Source of the DNA: Perca fluviatilis
Lineage: Eukaryota > Chordata > Actinopteri > Perciformes > Percidae
Reading direction: 5' to 3'
Assembly: GCF_010015445.1 (NCBI RefSeq)
Contig: NC_053115.1
Span: forward strand, 8,539,076 to 8,603,075
DNA: 64,000 nt
A program made the translations under genes and the position numbers. Each line of letters opens with the position of its first letter. The stretch's first letter is position 1. The notes below the pieces were generated by a model that worked only from the letters and a program-made list of their open reading frames with translations, was not told the DNA's origin and did not search any database. Below are positions 49,240 through 59,150 of this stretch, in pieces.

Positions 49240-51801
49240 TGAATGACCTGATAGCATACAAGGTAGAGCTCAAACATTTCCAAAGGCAGGCGATAGGGGT
49301 TACATTTTTACCCTTGCTAAAAATGCATCCACTAAACAATAAAGCTGTGCACAATGACAAAAACAAACACACACCACACCTAGGGCTGCACGACATAAGG
49401 AACATATCTAATTGTGATTATTTTGACTAATATTGCAATTGCCATATGATTCACGATATTTCACTCGAAGAATATATTAAAATGACCATTGGACCTCGGC
49501 TCAGGTTGAAGGTGGTCCGGAGCTTTGATGGGAATTTATTAGGTCACAAATCTTTTCTACCAATTGGACTGATACATCTGTCTATACAATCAATCATATC
49601 AATTTCACAGAAGACATTTTGACGAATCACAGTAGGAAAAGCACAGTCAGGTATAAAAAATAACATTTCTGAGGGCTGAACTCTAGCTGTCAGGATCCTG
49701 GTATCGTGCATGCGGTCACACTGGGACACTTGAATAGCACAGAGCCATCATTAATGTTATTAGTAACACCTGTGATCATCTTAATATGACAACTTATAAT
49801 GTCTGCTTTTAAAAAGGTCTACTGTACAAGCCCATGCAGTCCATAATGGACAACTAAAGGGCGTTCAGGGCCTTTAAGGAAAGGCTTTCTATTAAAACAT
49901 ATTAGCAGATGTGTTGCTTGTTGTTGAAAATAAAATGAGTGCCATCTTTTTATTCTAATATCTTTCAGGAAAACAATATATTTTTGAAGCACAGCGCCAA
50001 CATGAAATTCATTGAAAGAGAAACTGACTAACTACTTGCATGTAGCTGTGGCAGTACATGCGAGTACAGTACATAACGGTCAAATTTGGCTTAATTTTGG
50101 ATTATCTGTCAATAATGAGTTTTCCACCTTCAATAATTTGCATGTAAGTGAAAGATTAAAGACCAAAATGCAAACTGCATTACTAAAGTAATAGTACAGT
50201 AACTATAAACTTACAACAGCTGAAATACAGTATAGCCTGCCCCATACTGTATAGTACTATACTGTTTATGTAGAGCTCTTGGTGAACACATCGAAGAGCA
50301 CTTGGAAAAATATCATACCTCCGTCCGCAGGTTTATTCGATACCTCTCCTCAGGTAAGGACCATAGAATGTAAAAAGACAAAAAAAAGACAAAAAAGAAG
50401 AAGGTGAGGACAGGTGCGGTTCAATCCTCTCATTACCATGAAGGGCTACACATACTGTACAGAGATGTTTGTGTTGGCAAAGTCATTTTTAATATTACCC
50501 CAACTAGCTACAGTGAGTTAGACAAACCAAACAAATGGTTAGGTTAATTTAAATGTCGGTCCTACGTTGTTTTATAATTTCAAAACATTAACATTTAGCT
50601 AACTTGAATTGACGTTAACGTTAGCTAGTTTGTGGATAGTTTTGAGTAGCCTAACGTTAGCGGCTTAGCGCTGCGTTACAAACTCATCAGTTAGTATCCT
50701 TGTAGTCTTTTCGTTAGTAAAAGTGAAACACACTGTTTGAAAATACTTATACTAATAAAGCAGAAATCTCACCTTTGTGTGCTTCGTCAATTTCTGAGTG
50801 CGCCGGTGTTTTCTTTACCTTCTTTAGCGTCTTCTTTGGCGGAGCAGCACGCCGTAATGATCCGACTGCTGCCCCCTGTGGCCATAAACGATTAATGTTC
50901 CTCTCTACAACATGCCCAACAACTACCGGTAATTGTAAAATGTACAGCTGGGAGATAGATGGCACTGTAAAAATGTTTGTTTTTATAGTGGACCAGCTCC
51001 AAACTCAGCTCACCACCTGTGCTGAGCATATACTGTCTATGGTGCTGAGTCCCTCATGCTCCTCCATAGATCCAAGGAGACACATTTAGCACAACTTCCA
51101 TGATGTCTGCGAGTAAGGGCCGGATGCAAGAGAAACAGGACAGCATGTTCAGGCTCTGTGCCTCCTGTCCTCAAAGCTGTTTCAGTGGGTCTGCAGCCAT
51201 TAAGTCTCAAGCAAGCAGCTTGGGCTCTTGGGCTTAATGAAGTATACTCTGACTCAAATTAAAACTTTTTCCAGTTATACTAAATCGATCAGTTTACTCT
51301 TCCTAAAAGCTACGGCAATCAAAGGCAAACTGGTGTACATACGTCCTTATTGTAGTCACATACAGAACCAATGTCAAACAGTTATTGTTTAAAAAAAATC
51401 AAGAACATAATACAATGTAGACTTTTCATTTCAAGTCTAAATTTGATTACCTTTAAAAAAAACATGACATTTAAATGGCTGCATTGGTTTGGACTTATGT
51501 AATTCTATGACAGCCTAAATTGGAAAGCTTTACTTACCATATTGTTTATGTCATCAGTAAATAAGACTTCGTTCTGACTTTCAGAAACCGCACACATTGT
51601 CAGTAACATTGTCATTTTTAGTAAGTAATGTCCATTTATGTTTTGCAATCATAACTTATTATTTTGTATTGCCATTATATGAAAATGTAATTATCCTGTT
51701 TTATCTTTGTTTCAGCATGTGGGTAATTTTTAAATGAAGACACACTGTGACTCAAATCTGCTCTCTCGCCATAGTAATGTGGCTCCAGTACATTGCAAGA
51801 T
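49240..51801. other. Intergenic region downstream of the ITIH pseudogene
   Basis: No exon recognised. About 49,380-49,470 resembles part of a common fish repeat ('agggctgcacgac..gattattttgactaatattgcaatt'). The open frame at 50,775-51,089 has no family resemblance. Confidence 0.5.
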
Positions 51802-51943
51802 TTAAAAAGCAGCCTTAAAAAGCCCTGACACAGTGTAGTCTGAGCCCCTTCCATCGATGAGGCCTGTTCCATCACCGTTAACAAACCAGCAGGGAATAAT
51901 TTCCCCATTCTTTACATCCCTGCTGAAGTCCTTCTGCCAGTGT
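51802..51943 (-). CDS. ITIH pseudogene last exon
   Basis: The acceptor 'tctttcacag' precedes 51,943. The frame reads HWQKDFSRDVKNGEIIPCWF, then VNGDGTGLIDGRGSDYTVSG and LFKAAF and stops at 51,802. This is the conserved ITIH C-terminus and is undamaged. Confidence 0.9.
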
Positions 51944-52009
51944 CTGTGAAAGAGATACAAAATTAAACAATGATGAGGGTGTATAAGCAAGAAAGAAATG
52001 CTCTTTCAC

Positions 52010-52099
52010 CTTGTATGCATTGGTGGCATCTAATTTTTTCCTGTACCTCACCTGGACGCAGGTCTGTCACCTCAAACAAAACCCCATGGTAGAACTGAC
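52010..52099 (-). pseudogene. ITIH penultimate exon, damaged
   Basis: After the acceptor 'tcctccag' it reads QFYHGVLFEVTDLRPG. The following bases, in a shifted frame, give KLDATNAYK up to a donor gtgaaa. The tail is shorter than in intact ITIH proteins. Confidence 0.7.
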
Positions 52100-52204
52100 C
52101 TGGAGGAAAATATATTTTGATTTATTCAAAATTAGGAATCAGCAAGTATAAAATAGCTACTCAATCTATGCATCGTTATATGAAACATTCTCACCGTTTT
52201 CTAC

Positions 52205-52292
52205 CTAGTAGACCATGAACCGAGCAGACAAGTGGAAGCTGTCCAGGGTAGAGAAACCCAGGGAGTCTTGTTGGTCGACGCGTCTCTTCCAA
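52205..52292 (-). pseudogene. ITIH C-terminal exon, one base missing
   Basis: Reads VWKRRVDQQDSLGFSTLDSF and HLSAR; the frame then needs a one-base shift to read VHGLLG up to the donor at 52,204. No clear acceptor AG precedes the coding piece, so the 5' border is uncertain. Confidence 0.7.
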
Positions 52293-52726
52293 ACACAGGA
52301 GCCATGTGAAGCAAGTGAAGATGTATTTGTCAATGTAATTTAGTTGAACTCAATTTTCAGTGTAGGTTTGATAGTTTACATTTGTTTTTTGACCTGTGGT
52401 TTTTACTGATCCTATTTTTTGTTTAGTCTTTATTAAGATGAAGTTGTCATGTTGCCCTTATTTTTGGTAAACTGTGTGAGTGGTATTTCTAAGGTATAAC
52501 AATAGACAAGTTTGTTTTATATCACTACAGGTGCTCTATTGTGTGATAAACACAAAAAATGTAAAAATATTTTTGAAAATGTACATTCATTTTTAAAAGC
52601 ATTTTTTTTATCCTGACATGACCAAACTACCTAAATATATAAATCATTTTATCATTTCAGTTTAAAACATGCATTGTTGTCCAATAACATTAGATACAAT
52701 TTGCAAGGCAGTGTTACTCACTTGAT

Positions 52727-52874
52727 TGTTTTTTTTTTTTACAGCTAGGTGAGAAAGGTTGAAGACATGCAGAAAATTGTCACAGGTCAGTCTCAAACCT
52801 TGGACATCTGCGTCGAGGTATAAGCCTCAAAGTATATGTGCGCCTGCTCTACCCACTGACCAACCCAGCCACCT
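52727..52874 (-). mobile_element. tRNA-derived SINE next to an ITIH exon
   Basis: On - the head reads ggtggctgggttggtcagtg with a box A-like ggtagagc and a box B-like ggtttgaga, ending in an A tract (T14 on +). Imperfect flanking repeats (cacttgatt / gacttggtt) suggest the target duplication. More diverged than the SINE at 8,230 but of the same type. Confidence 0.75.
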
Positions 52875-52888
52875 GACTTGGTTTCTTT

Positions 52889-53080
52889 AATAGAAGCTGT
52901 ATCAGGCCACAGTAGCTTGACTTGCTTGCCATTGTGGAAGACTGAGATGTCCTGAGTGCTCACCTACCTCCATTCTCACCCCCATCTTTTGGTGAATGAT
53001 ACCCAAACGGCCAAAGTAGGTGTTGACGTTACCATCTGGAACAACTGTCTTGCCAATAATTTGGCCGTTCACCACAAAGC
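52889..53080 (-). pseudogene. ITIH C-terminal exon(s), disrupted
   Basis: After the acceptor 'tattttccag' the frame reads GFVVNGQIIGKTVVPDGNV and TYFGRLGIIHQKMGVRME to 52,968. Four bases (GTAG) later another frame continues STQDISVFHNGKQVKLLW to about 52,889, still ITIH-like. A SINE follows immediately and the rest of this part is not found. Confidence 0.75.
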
Positions 53081-53395
53081 CTGGAAAATATGACAGGTTT
53101 GAGTTTGTTGTCCCTTCTCACGTTTCTCACAAAAAAGAATCCTGTGCTTTTTAGAACAAATGAAAACTCAGGGATTTTGACCAGGTGTTTTTTTTTAACA
53201 TTTTGGGAAATATGTTTTTTTTTTCTAGTTTACTTGCCGAGCATTAGATGAGAAGATCCCTACCACTCTTCTGTCCACTAAATATGAAGCTATATAAAGG
53301 AAAAAGCACCTTAAATATCACAATTAATACATTGTACCTTTTTGTTTAATCCGTACAAAAAGTGTAAAAACGACAATTCACGGTTTTTACGTGCA

Positions 53396-53528
53396 ATGAG
53401 CATGGTGTTATGAGCGTGGTGTTATGAGCGTGGTGTAATGAGCGTGGTGTTATGAGCGTGGTGTAATGAGCGTGGTGTTATGAGCGTGGTGTAATGAGCG
53501 TGGTGTTATGAGCGTGGTGTTATGAGCG
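53396..53528. repeat. 14-bp minisatellite where ITIH exons are missing
   Basis: About nine copies of atgagcgtggtgtt/a in tandem, alternating in the last base. It lies between the last vWA exon found (ending 53,811) and the next ITIH coding piece (starting 53,080). Confidence 0.95.
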
Positions 53529-53810
53529 GTCATTTCTTGACCAGGACAGTGACTTCCGGGAGTCTCTGTGTGCTTCCTGGCACTTCCTCCTTTTTTAGAC
53601 CCTGCTTCAATTGCCTGTTATCTGGCCTGCTTTCAGTATTAACCTAAGTAACGCAGGTTGTATGTAGGCTATACCATTTTTATAAAGCAGTGCATCCATG
53701 TCTCTCTCTTGTTTGACAAATTGTAAAATGTATTTAAATTGGATTTCTAGTTATCTGAATTAAGTGCACAAAAAAAGGCATAAACGTTGGTAGACTTGTT
53801 TTCCTCTTAC

Positions 53811-53979
53811 CTCCACCGTCTTTTAGTTTCTTGATGTAGGCGACGGCTTTAGTCACATTTTCCTTTGTTGCTTTGGTAAGAGAGTCCTTCCAGGTGATAA
53901 TTCTACTATCAAACAGGATGAGAGCAAAGTGGTCTTCTTCATGGAGTTCTTTCAGAATGGCGACCATTGCGTTCTGAGT
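53811..53979 (-). CDS. ITIH exon 9: vWA continuation
   Basis: Flanked by 'ctttgcag' and 'gtaaga'. Reads TQNAMVAILKELHEEDHFAL, ILFDSRIITWKDSLTKATK and VAYIKKLKDGG without interruption, in phase with exon 8. The remaining vWA exons that should follow are not found. Confidence 0.88.
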
Positions 53980-54063
53980 CTGCAAAGGTTCCCAAATCCA
54001 CATGAAGATTTATACACATTGACACATACAGTATGAAGCTAATCTACACAAAAAGTAATTTAA

Positions 54064-54165
54064 CTGTGCAATCTTTCTTCCACGCATTGATCCGCTTCTG
54101 TCAATCCCAAACACCACATTCTTTGGGACTCTGGCCAGGTCAGGTGGAACAAAAAAGTTGACAAT
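54064..54165 (-). CDS. ITIH exon 8: vWA start with MIDAS motif, donor lost
   Basis: Exactly 34 codons: IVNFFVPPDLARVPKNVVFG, then IDRSGSMRGRKIAQ. The DxSxS metal-binding motif is present (DRSGS). The acceptor is intact, but the bases after the last codon are TT instead of GT (54,062-54,063), so normal splicing to the next exon would fail or shift the frame. Confidence 0.85.
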
Positions 54166-54457
54166 CTGAAAGGAAATCCAGCATTTGAACAAGACTAGTA
54201 GTGAAATACAGGACACTGCTATGCTCATCTTTAAACGGCTAGGGAAGTAAAACTAGGATCAGAAGTAAACTATTTTTTTTACGTTTGCATCTTAAAGTTA
54301 CTTCAACAATGCTGTTAGCTATTTCCCAGAGTATATTTGAGTTAGGAATTAATGTAATCAAAGAGGTAGTGCTCCTGCAGGTTAATCTCACGACATGTGC
54401 TTTAGGTAACATTACTGAGTTTTATATGCTGCCGCAAAGTCGTTGTTGGTTGCTGAC

Positions 54458-54570
54458 CTGGATTTCCCCTAGGAAACTTACTTGATGATGAAATCTCCGT
54501 CAATGATGGTACTTTCACATCCTGGACCTTCCCTCTGCTGCTCCAGTGTTGGGGAGAAAGATATGTGTGC
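54458..54570 (-). pseudogene. ITIH exon 7, stop near its 3' end
   Basis: After an acceptor 'tcttttag' the frame reads AHISFSPTLEQQREGPGC and IIDGDFIIK, then a TAA at 54,478-54,480. A shifted frame ends GEIQ at a donor gtcagc, matching the expected junction to exon 8. Several codons appear lost between the two. Confidence 0.75.
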
Positions 54571-54667
54571 CTAAAAGACAAAGAGATTCATTTCAACTGA
54601 CATCTTTTACGCTTTAAAAAAAAAACTGTCTAATAACAGAAGGATAGAAATCTGTCTAACCCTTTAC

Positions 54668-54776
54668 CTTGTTGTCTAGGATGGTTTTCTCCACCAGGGG
54701 GAGCAGCAGAAGCAGAGGCAGGTTGCAGTGGCTTCAACAAAAGCAATGCCTTGGGGCTCTTAGATGTTTGCTGTTT

Positions 54777-54777
<1 letters not shown>
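54668..54777 (-). pseudogene. ITIH exon 6, stop and frameshift
   Basis: One frame shows a TAA at 54,760-54,762 followed by EPQGIAFVEATAT; a shifted frame then gives LLPLVEKTILDNK up to the donor (AAG/gtaaag). Both pieces are ITIH-like. The upstream border merges with the microsatellite. Confidence 0.75.

Positions 54778-54864
<87 letters not shown>
54778..54864. repeat. (AC)n microsatellite abutting an ITIH exon
   Basis: About 87 bp of AC. It begins within a few bases of the ITIH exon at 54,668-54,777 and appears to have replaced its acceptor region. Confidence 0.95.
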
Positions 54865-54866
<2 letters not shown>

Positions 54867-54872
54867 AGTGTG

Positions 54873-55919
54873 CAGAGATGTATAATAACAAAGTAGAACT
54901 ACTTCACTACTGTACTTAAGTACTAAAATGCTGTATCTGTACTCTACTGGAGTATTATTTTTTTTCTCCTACTTCCACTTTTACTTCAGTACATATTTTC
55001 GATGAGTTTAATACTTCTACTCCAATACATTTTTTATGTGCTGTATTGTTACTCGTTTTACAATTATGAAAATGTTACGAATCATTCCAAACCCACATTA
55101 TCACTGCCAGAACGGTAGATGGCTCTGTCACCAGGTTTGATGAAGCTGACTCATCATTGAGCGAATCAAGCGACCAAGCTGTCTTATAAGACGACCACGC
55201 GTGCTGCCGTTCTGCCTTTCGCTCTCTGCTGCCTGTCTGCATTGAGAACACTTGAGCTTTGTTAGCTTGTTTCGAGATGGAAGAACCAGAAACACCACCT
55301 TCAACTTTGAGTGATGGTGGCGGTGAGGGTGAGGAAGGAGACCACCCCTGGCCCTACTTAGAGTCCACGTTTTCATTTGTCGGAGTGAAAGACAATTCAT
55401 AGAGACTGAAGTGCCTACTCTGCCTCCCGAAAGATTGCAAAATAATGGCCTTCAAAAACTCAACGTTGAATTTGAAGAAACATATCAAGGTAATATAATA
55501 CACAAATGGCACACCAGCTTGAGCTATCAGTAAGCGCTAGCTAACTAGCTACCCGCAGTTCATGACATGCTGCGGTGATGGACATTCCTGTCCTCGTACT
55601 GCTGCTACAGCCAAAGGAATTGTGAGTGTCCTTTAGGCTAAACATTTCAAATAATATAAACAATATGATATTCAAACTTTTGACGGCTTTCTTTAATAAC
55701 TACATAACACAATACTTGTACTTTTACTTTCAGTACTTGAGTAGTACATTTTAAAATAAACTACTTGCAATACTTAAGTACAAAACATGTTGAATACTTT
55801 AGTACTTCCACTTAAGTGTGGTGCTTAAAGAGCACTTCAACTTCTGCTCAAGTCACTTTTTGGATAGAGCACTTGTACTTTTACTCAAGTCTGGGTCTCT
55901 AGTACTTTATACATGTCTG
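54873..55919 (+). mobile_element. hAT-family element in ITIH intron
   Basis: Ends cagagatgtataa and the reverse complement of cagacatgtataaagtac bracket 1,047 bp. A perfect 8-bp target duplication TCAGTGTG flanks it (54,865-54,872 and 55,920-55,927). Subterminal 'ttgtacttttact' and 'cttaagtac' words are typical of this fish family. The interior on + has an ATG at about 55,276 (MEEPETPPSTLSDGGG), a stop, then CLLCLPKDCKIMAFKNS, a BED-finger start, with a splice-donor-like end near 55,490. Confidence 0.9.
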
Positions 55920-56081
55920 TCAGTGTGACAGATTTAGTGTGGAATCATTGTGATGTAGGGTTAGGGCTAGTTGGTCTCATTAATGTTGACAAATTCCTCA
56001 CACTTTGCATTCTTAATACTAGCAGTTTTCAGCTCCTCTTGACAGTTAAAATAAAATATAAAAGAGGAGAGTGTGTCCAAC

Positions 56082-56232
56082 CTGAAACTCTTGCACTGGT
56101 TGTTGGGGTGTAACTCGGGTTAGAATCTCATACTGGCCCAGTTTCCTCTGAAGGAGCTCCTCGTAGCTAAGAATGAAAGTCACTCAGCTTCTGGCTGCAA
56201 TGTTGACAGACACTGAAAACTTCTCCATATTC
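56082..56232 (-). pseudogene. ITIH exon 5 (VIT) with in-frame stop
   Basis: Reads MEKFSVSVNIAARS, a TGA at 56,184-56,186, then VTFILSYEELLQRKLGQYEI and VTPQQPVQEFQ before the donor at 56,081. Both sides of the stop are in the same frame and both match ITIH, so this is a nonsense change rather than a frame error. Confidence 0.85.
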
Positions 56233-56441
56233 CTTCAATGCAATGATGCAATTTATTATGGGCATTTATTACTTTAACGTGTTGTTAACACCACCACCAC
56301 ACGTTCAGTGCATACTGTAACATTTTTCAGTCCAACATACTTGACTGACTCCCTTGACCAGTCCAGCAGTCTGTCCAGAGGAAACAGCCTTCTCATACGG
56401 TTTCTTGACTTTCTCTTCCTCCTTCACCTCCCCAACATATA

Positions 56442-58072
56442 CAGTGCCTTGCGAAAGTATTCGGCCCCCTTGAACTTTTCGACCTTTTGCCACATTTCAG
56501 GCCTCAAACATAAAGATATAAAACTGTAATTTTTTGTGAAGAATCAACAACAAGTGGGACACAATCATGAAGTGGAACAAAAGTTATTGGATATTTCAAA
56601 CCTTTTAAACAAATAAAAAACTGAAATATTGGGCGTGCAAAATTATTCAGCCCCCTTAAGTTAATACTTTGTAGCGCCACCTTTTGCTGCGATTACAGCT
56701 GTAAGTCGCTTGGGGTATGTCTCTATCAGTTTTGCACATCGAGAGACTGACATTTTTGCCCATTCTTCCTTGCAAAACAGCTCGAGCTCAGCGAGGTTGG
56801 ATGGAGAGCGTTTGTGAACAGCAGTTTTCAGTTCTTTCCACAGATTCTCGATTGGATTCAGGTCTGGACTTTGACTTGGCCATTCTAACACCTGGATATG
56901 TTTATTTGTGAACCATTCCATTGTAGATTTTGCTTTATGTTTTGGATCATTGTCTTGTTGGAAGACAAATCTCCGTCCCAGTCTCAGGTCTTTTGCAGAC
57001 TCCATCAGGTTTTCTTCCAGAATGGTCCTGTATTTGGGTCCATCCATCTTCCCATCAATTTTAACCATCTTCCCTGTCCCTGCTGAAGAAAAGCAGGCCC
57101 AAACCATGATGCTGCCACCACCATGTTTGACAGTGGGGATGGTGTGTTCAGGGTGATGAGCTGTGTTGCTTTTACGCCAAACATAACGTTTTGCATTGTT
57201 GCCAAAAAGTTCGATTTTGGTTTCATCTGACCACAGCACCTTCTTCCACATGTTTGGTGTGTCTCCCAGGTGGCTTTTGGCAAACTTTAAACGACACTTT
57301 TTATGGATATCTTTAAGAAATGGCTTTCTTCTTGCCACTCTTCCATAAAGGCCAGATTTGTGCAGTATACGACTGATTGTTGTCCTATGGACAGAGTCTC
57401 CCACCTCAGCTGTAGATCTCCGCAGTTCATCCAGAGTGATCATGGGCCTCTTGGCTGCATCTCTGATCAGTCTTCTCATTGTATGAGCTGAAAGTTTAGA
57501 GGGGACGGCCGGGTTTTCATGGATTTGTAGTGGTCTGATACTCCTTCCATTTCCAATTTATCGCTGCACAGTGCTCCTTGGGATGTTTAAAGCTTGGGAA
57601 ATCTTTTTGTATCCAAATCCGGCTTTAAACTTCTCCCACAACAGTATCTCGGACCTGCCTGGTGTGTTCCTTGTTCTTCATGATGCTCTCTGCGCTTTAC
57701 ACGGACCTCTGAGACTATCACAGAGCAGGTGCATTTATACGGAGACTTGATTACACACAGCTGGATTCTATTTATCATCATTAGTCATTTAGGTCAACAT
57801 TGGATCATTCAGAGATCCTCACTGAACTTCTGGAGAGAGTTTGCTGCACTGAAAGTAAAGGGGCTGAATAATTTTGCACGCCCACTTTTTCAGTTTTTTA
57901 TTTGTTAAAAAAGTTTGAAATAGCCAATGAATTTCGTTCCACTTCATAATTGGGACCCACTTGTTGTTGATTCTTCACACAAAATTACAGTTTTATATCT
58001 TTATGTTTGAGGCCTGAAATGTGGCAAAAGGTCGAAACGTTCAAGGGGGCCGAATACTTTCGCAAGGCACTG
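56442..58072 (-). mobile_element. Tc1-type transposon inserted in the ITIH exon
   Basis: Both ends carry cagtgccttgcgaaagtatt as inverted repeats, flanked by the TA target duplication (56,440-56,441 and 58,073-58,074). The element is 1,631 bp, the standard Tc1 size, and contains one transposase gene on -. The ends look complete. Confidence 0.98.
56661..57681 (-). pseudogene. Tc1 transposase, frameshifted near N-terminus
   Basis: The enzyme cuts and pastes the element at TA sites. From 57,479 to the stop at 56,661 the frame is open for 272 codons, with the DD34E triad visible: VLWSDETK, FQQDNDPKH, and PIENLW 35 residues after the second Asp. The C-terminal WPSQSPDLNPIENLW motif is intact. The expected start is the ATG at 57,681 (MKNKEHTRQVRDTVV), but 1,021 bases from there to the stop is 340 codons plus one base, so at least one indel separates the DNA-binding N-terminus from the catalytic part. 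The Met at 57,479 is internal. Probably inactive as assembled. Confidence 0.95.
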
Positions 58073-58173
58073 TAGCTGACCATCAATTGCCCTGCGAGGC
58101 ACAAAGACACTTGTCAAAGGTAGAGAAAGACATGATCTATGCTTACTGTCAAAAGTATTGAGTTTTGACTGAC

Positions 58174-58331
58174 ATGCTGAAGTTAGTGATGAAGGGGGTC
58201 TTGGACAGCTCCACTTCGAAGAAGATTTCCTGGGAGAAGTTGGCTTTGTTCAGAGCCTTGGAGGTCATGACGGTGTGGGCGAAACGAGAAGTCACAGTGC
58301 AGTCCACTTTCACACTGTACACCTCCACCAT
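58174..58331 (-). CDS. ITIH pseudogene exon 3: start of VIT domain
   Basis: Reads MVEVYSVKVDCTVTSRFAH, then IFFEVELSKTPFITNFSM, strongly ITIH-like. The exon ends AT/gtcagt; the split Met codon is completed by the first G of exon 4. Confidence 0.9.
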
Positions 58332-59126
58332 CTGAAAGGATGTTACATTATGCTTCATAAGATTGTTACCTGAAACCTGTCTGTCTGCCTGCCCGCTCCA
58401 TTCCTGTTTCCCATGGACCCTCATTTAATTATGTTCAGTCTGTTTGGGTCCGTCTGTTTGGGTTCTTCTCCCCTTGTTGCCAGAATTCACCAGATGTGAC
58501 AGAAAGAGGAAAACTCAAATGCCTGTTGAGTAAAATGCATTTTGAAAGCTATCAACATAAAAGAAATCATAAAAAAAAATCTAAAACATCATATTATAGA
58601 AAGACCAGTAGCCACGAGAACTGCCAGCTTATTGTATTGTCGTCTCTCTACTGAATTGGGGATCAGATGTAATGAAAAATGTCCCCAAATGATTCATTCG
58701 GTCACAAAACTGAGAGAGATCACTGTTATGTAAACACAAGGCAAGATGGAAGTTTTAGAGAACGGAATAAAACGCAGATGGACAAATCAGTTCCAGCATG
58801 TTTATTGTCTCCAGCAAAGCAAAGGGGAGACAGATATATGCCAATGGACACCGCAGGGGGAAGAGTGGAACAAGTGACATCTGTAAGCAATGAGGTTTTT
58901 CAGAAAATGTGGACTTATTTTGCAAACAGTAACAATGCCACTACTGTGAAATAGAAGCTACCAGTAATGTAGACCTTGGTCTCGTGTGTATTGAATTATA
59001 TCCAGGTTTCATAATTCATTCCCCAATGATCCATGAACATGACTGTATAAATGCCTTGTTGTTAGGAGAGGTCCTACCTCTGTTTTGATTTTACAATATA
59101 TATCAATATCAAAATTGATTACTTAC

Positions 59127-59150
59127 AGTCACAGATTCTGTGCTTCGTTT
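59127..59150 (-). CDS. ITIH pseudogene exon 2: 24-bp microexon
   Basis: Between an acceptor 'ttctacag' and a donor 'gtaagt' lie exactly eight codons, KRSTESVT, in phase with exon 1 (..LTQ) and exon 3 (MVEVYSVK). A short Lys-Arg-Ser linker before the VIT domain is normal in ITIH proteins. Confidence 0.8.

Larger units (their letters stand above)
56341..58091 (-). pseudogene. ITIH exon 4, interrupted by Tc1
   Basis: The acceptor 'gcctcgcag' precedes 58,091. The first coding piece reads AIDGQL and stops at a TA. After 1,631 bp of Tc1 and a second TA, coding continues in frame as YVGEVKEEEKVKKPYEKAV and SSGQTAGLVK. Removing the insert and one TA gives an uninterrupted 118-bp exon matching the VIT domain, so the insertion target was coding sequence. 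The 3' donor is probably gtatgt at 56,340. Confidence 0.92.

Noticed and set aside
50775..51089. 104-codon open frame on + near the ITIH 3' side
   Set aside because: No recognisable motif, no splice context and composition like its surroundings.
53396..53528. CRISPR-like array
   Set aside because: Units are 14 bp and directly abutting without spacers; a minisatellite in a vertebrate genome.
56661..57479. Intact 272-residue Tc1 transposase starting at 57,479
   Set aside because: The N-terminal DNA-binding part lies upstream in another frame; family length of about 340 codons from 57,681 shows a frameshift instead.
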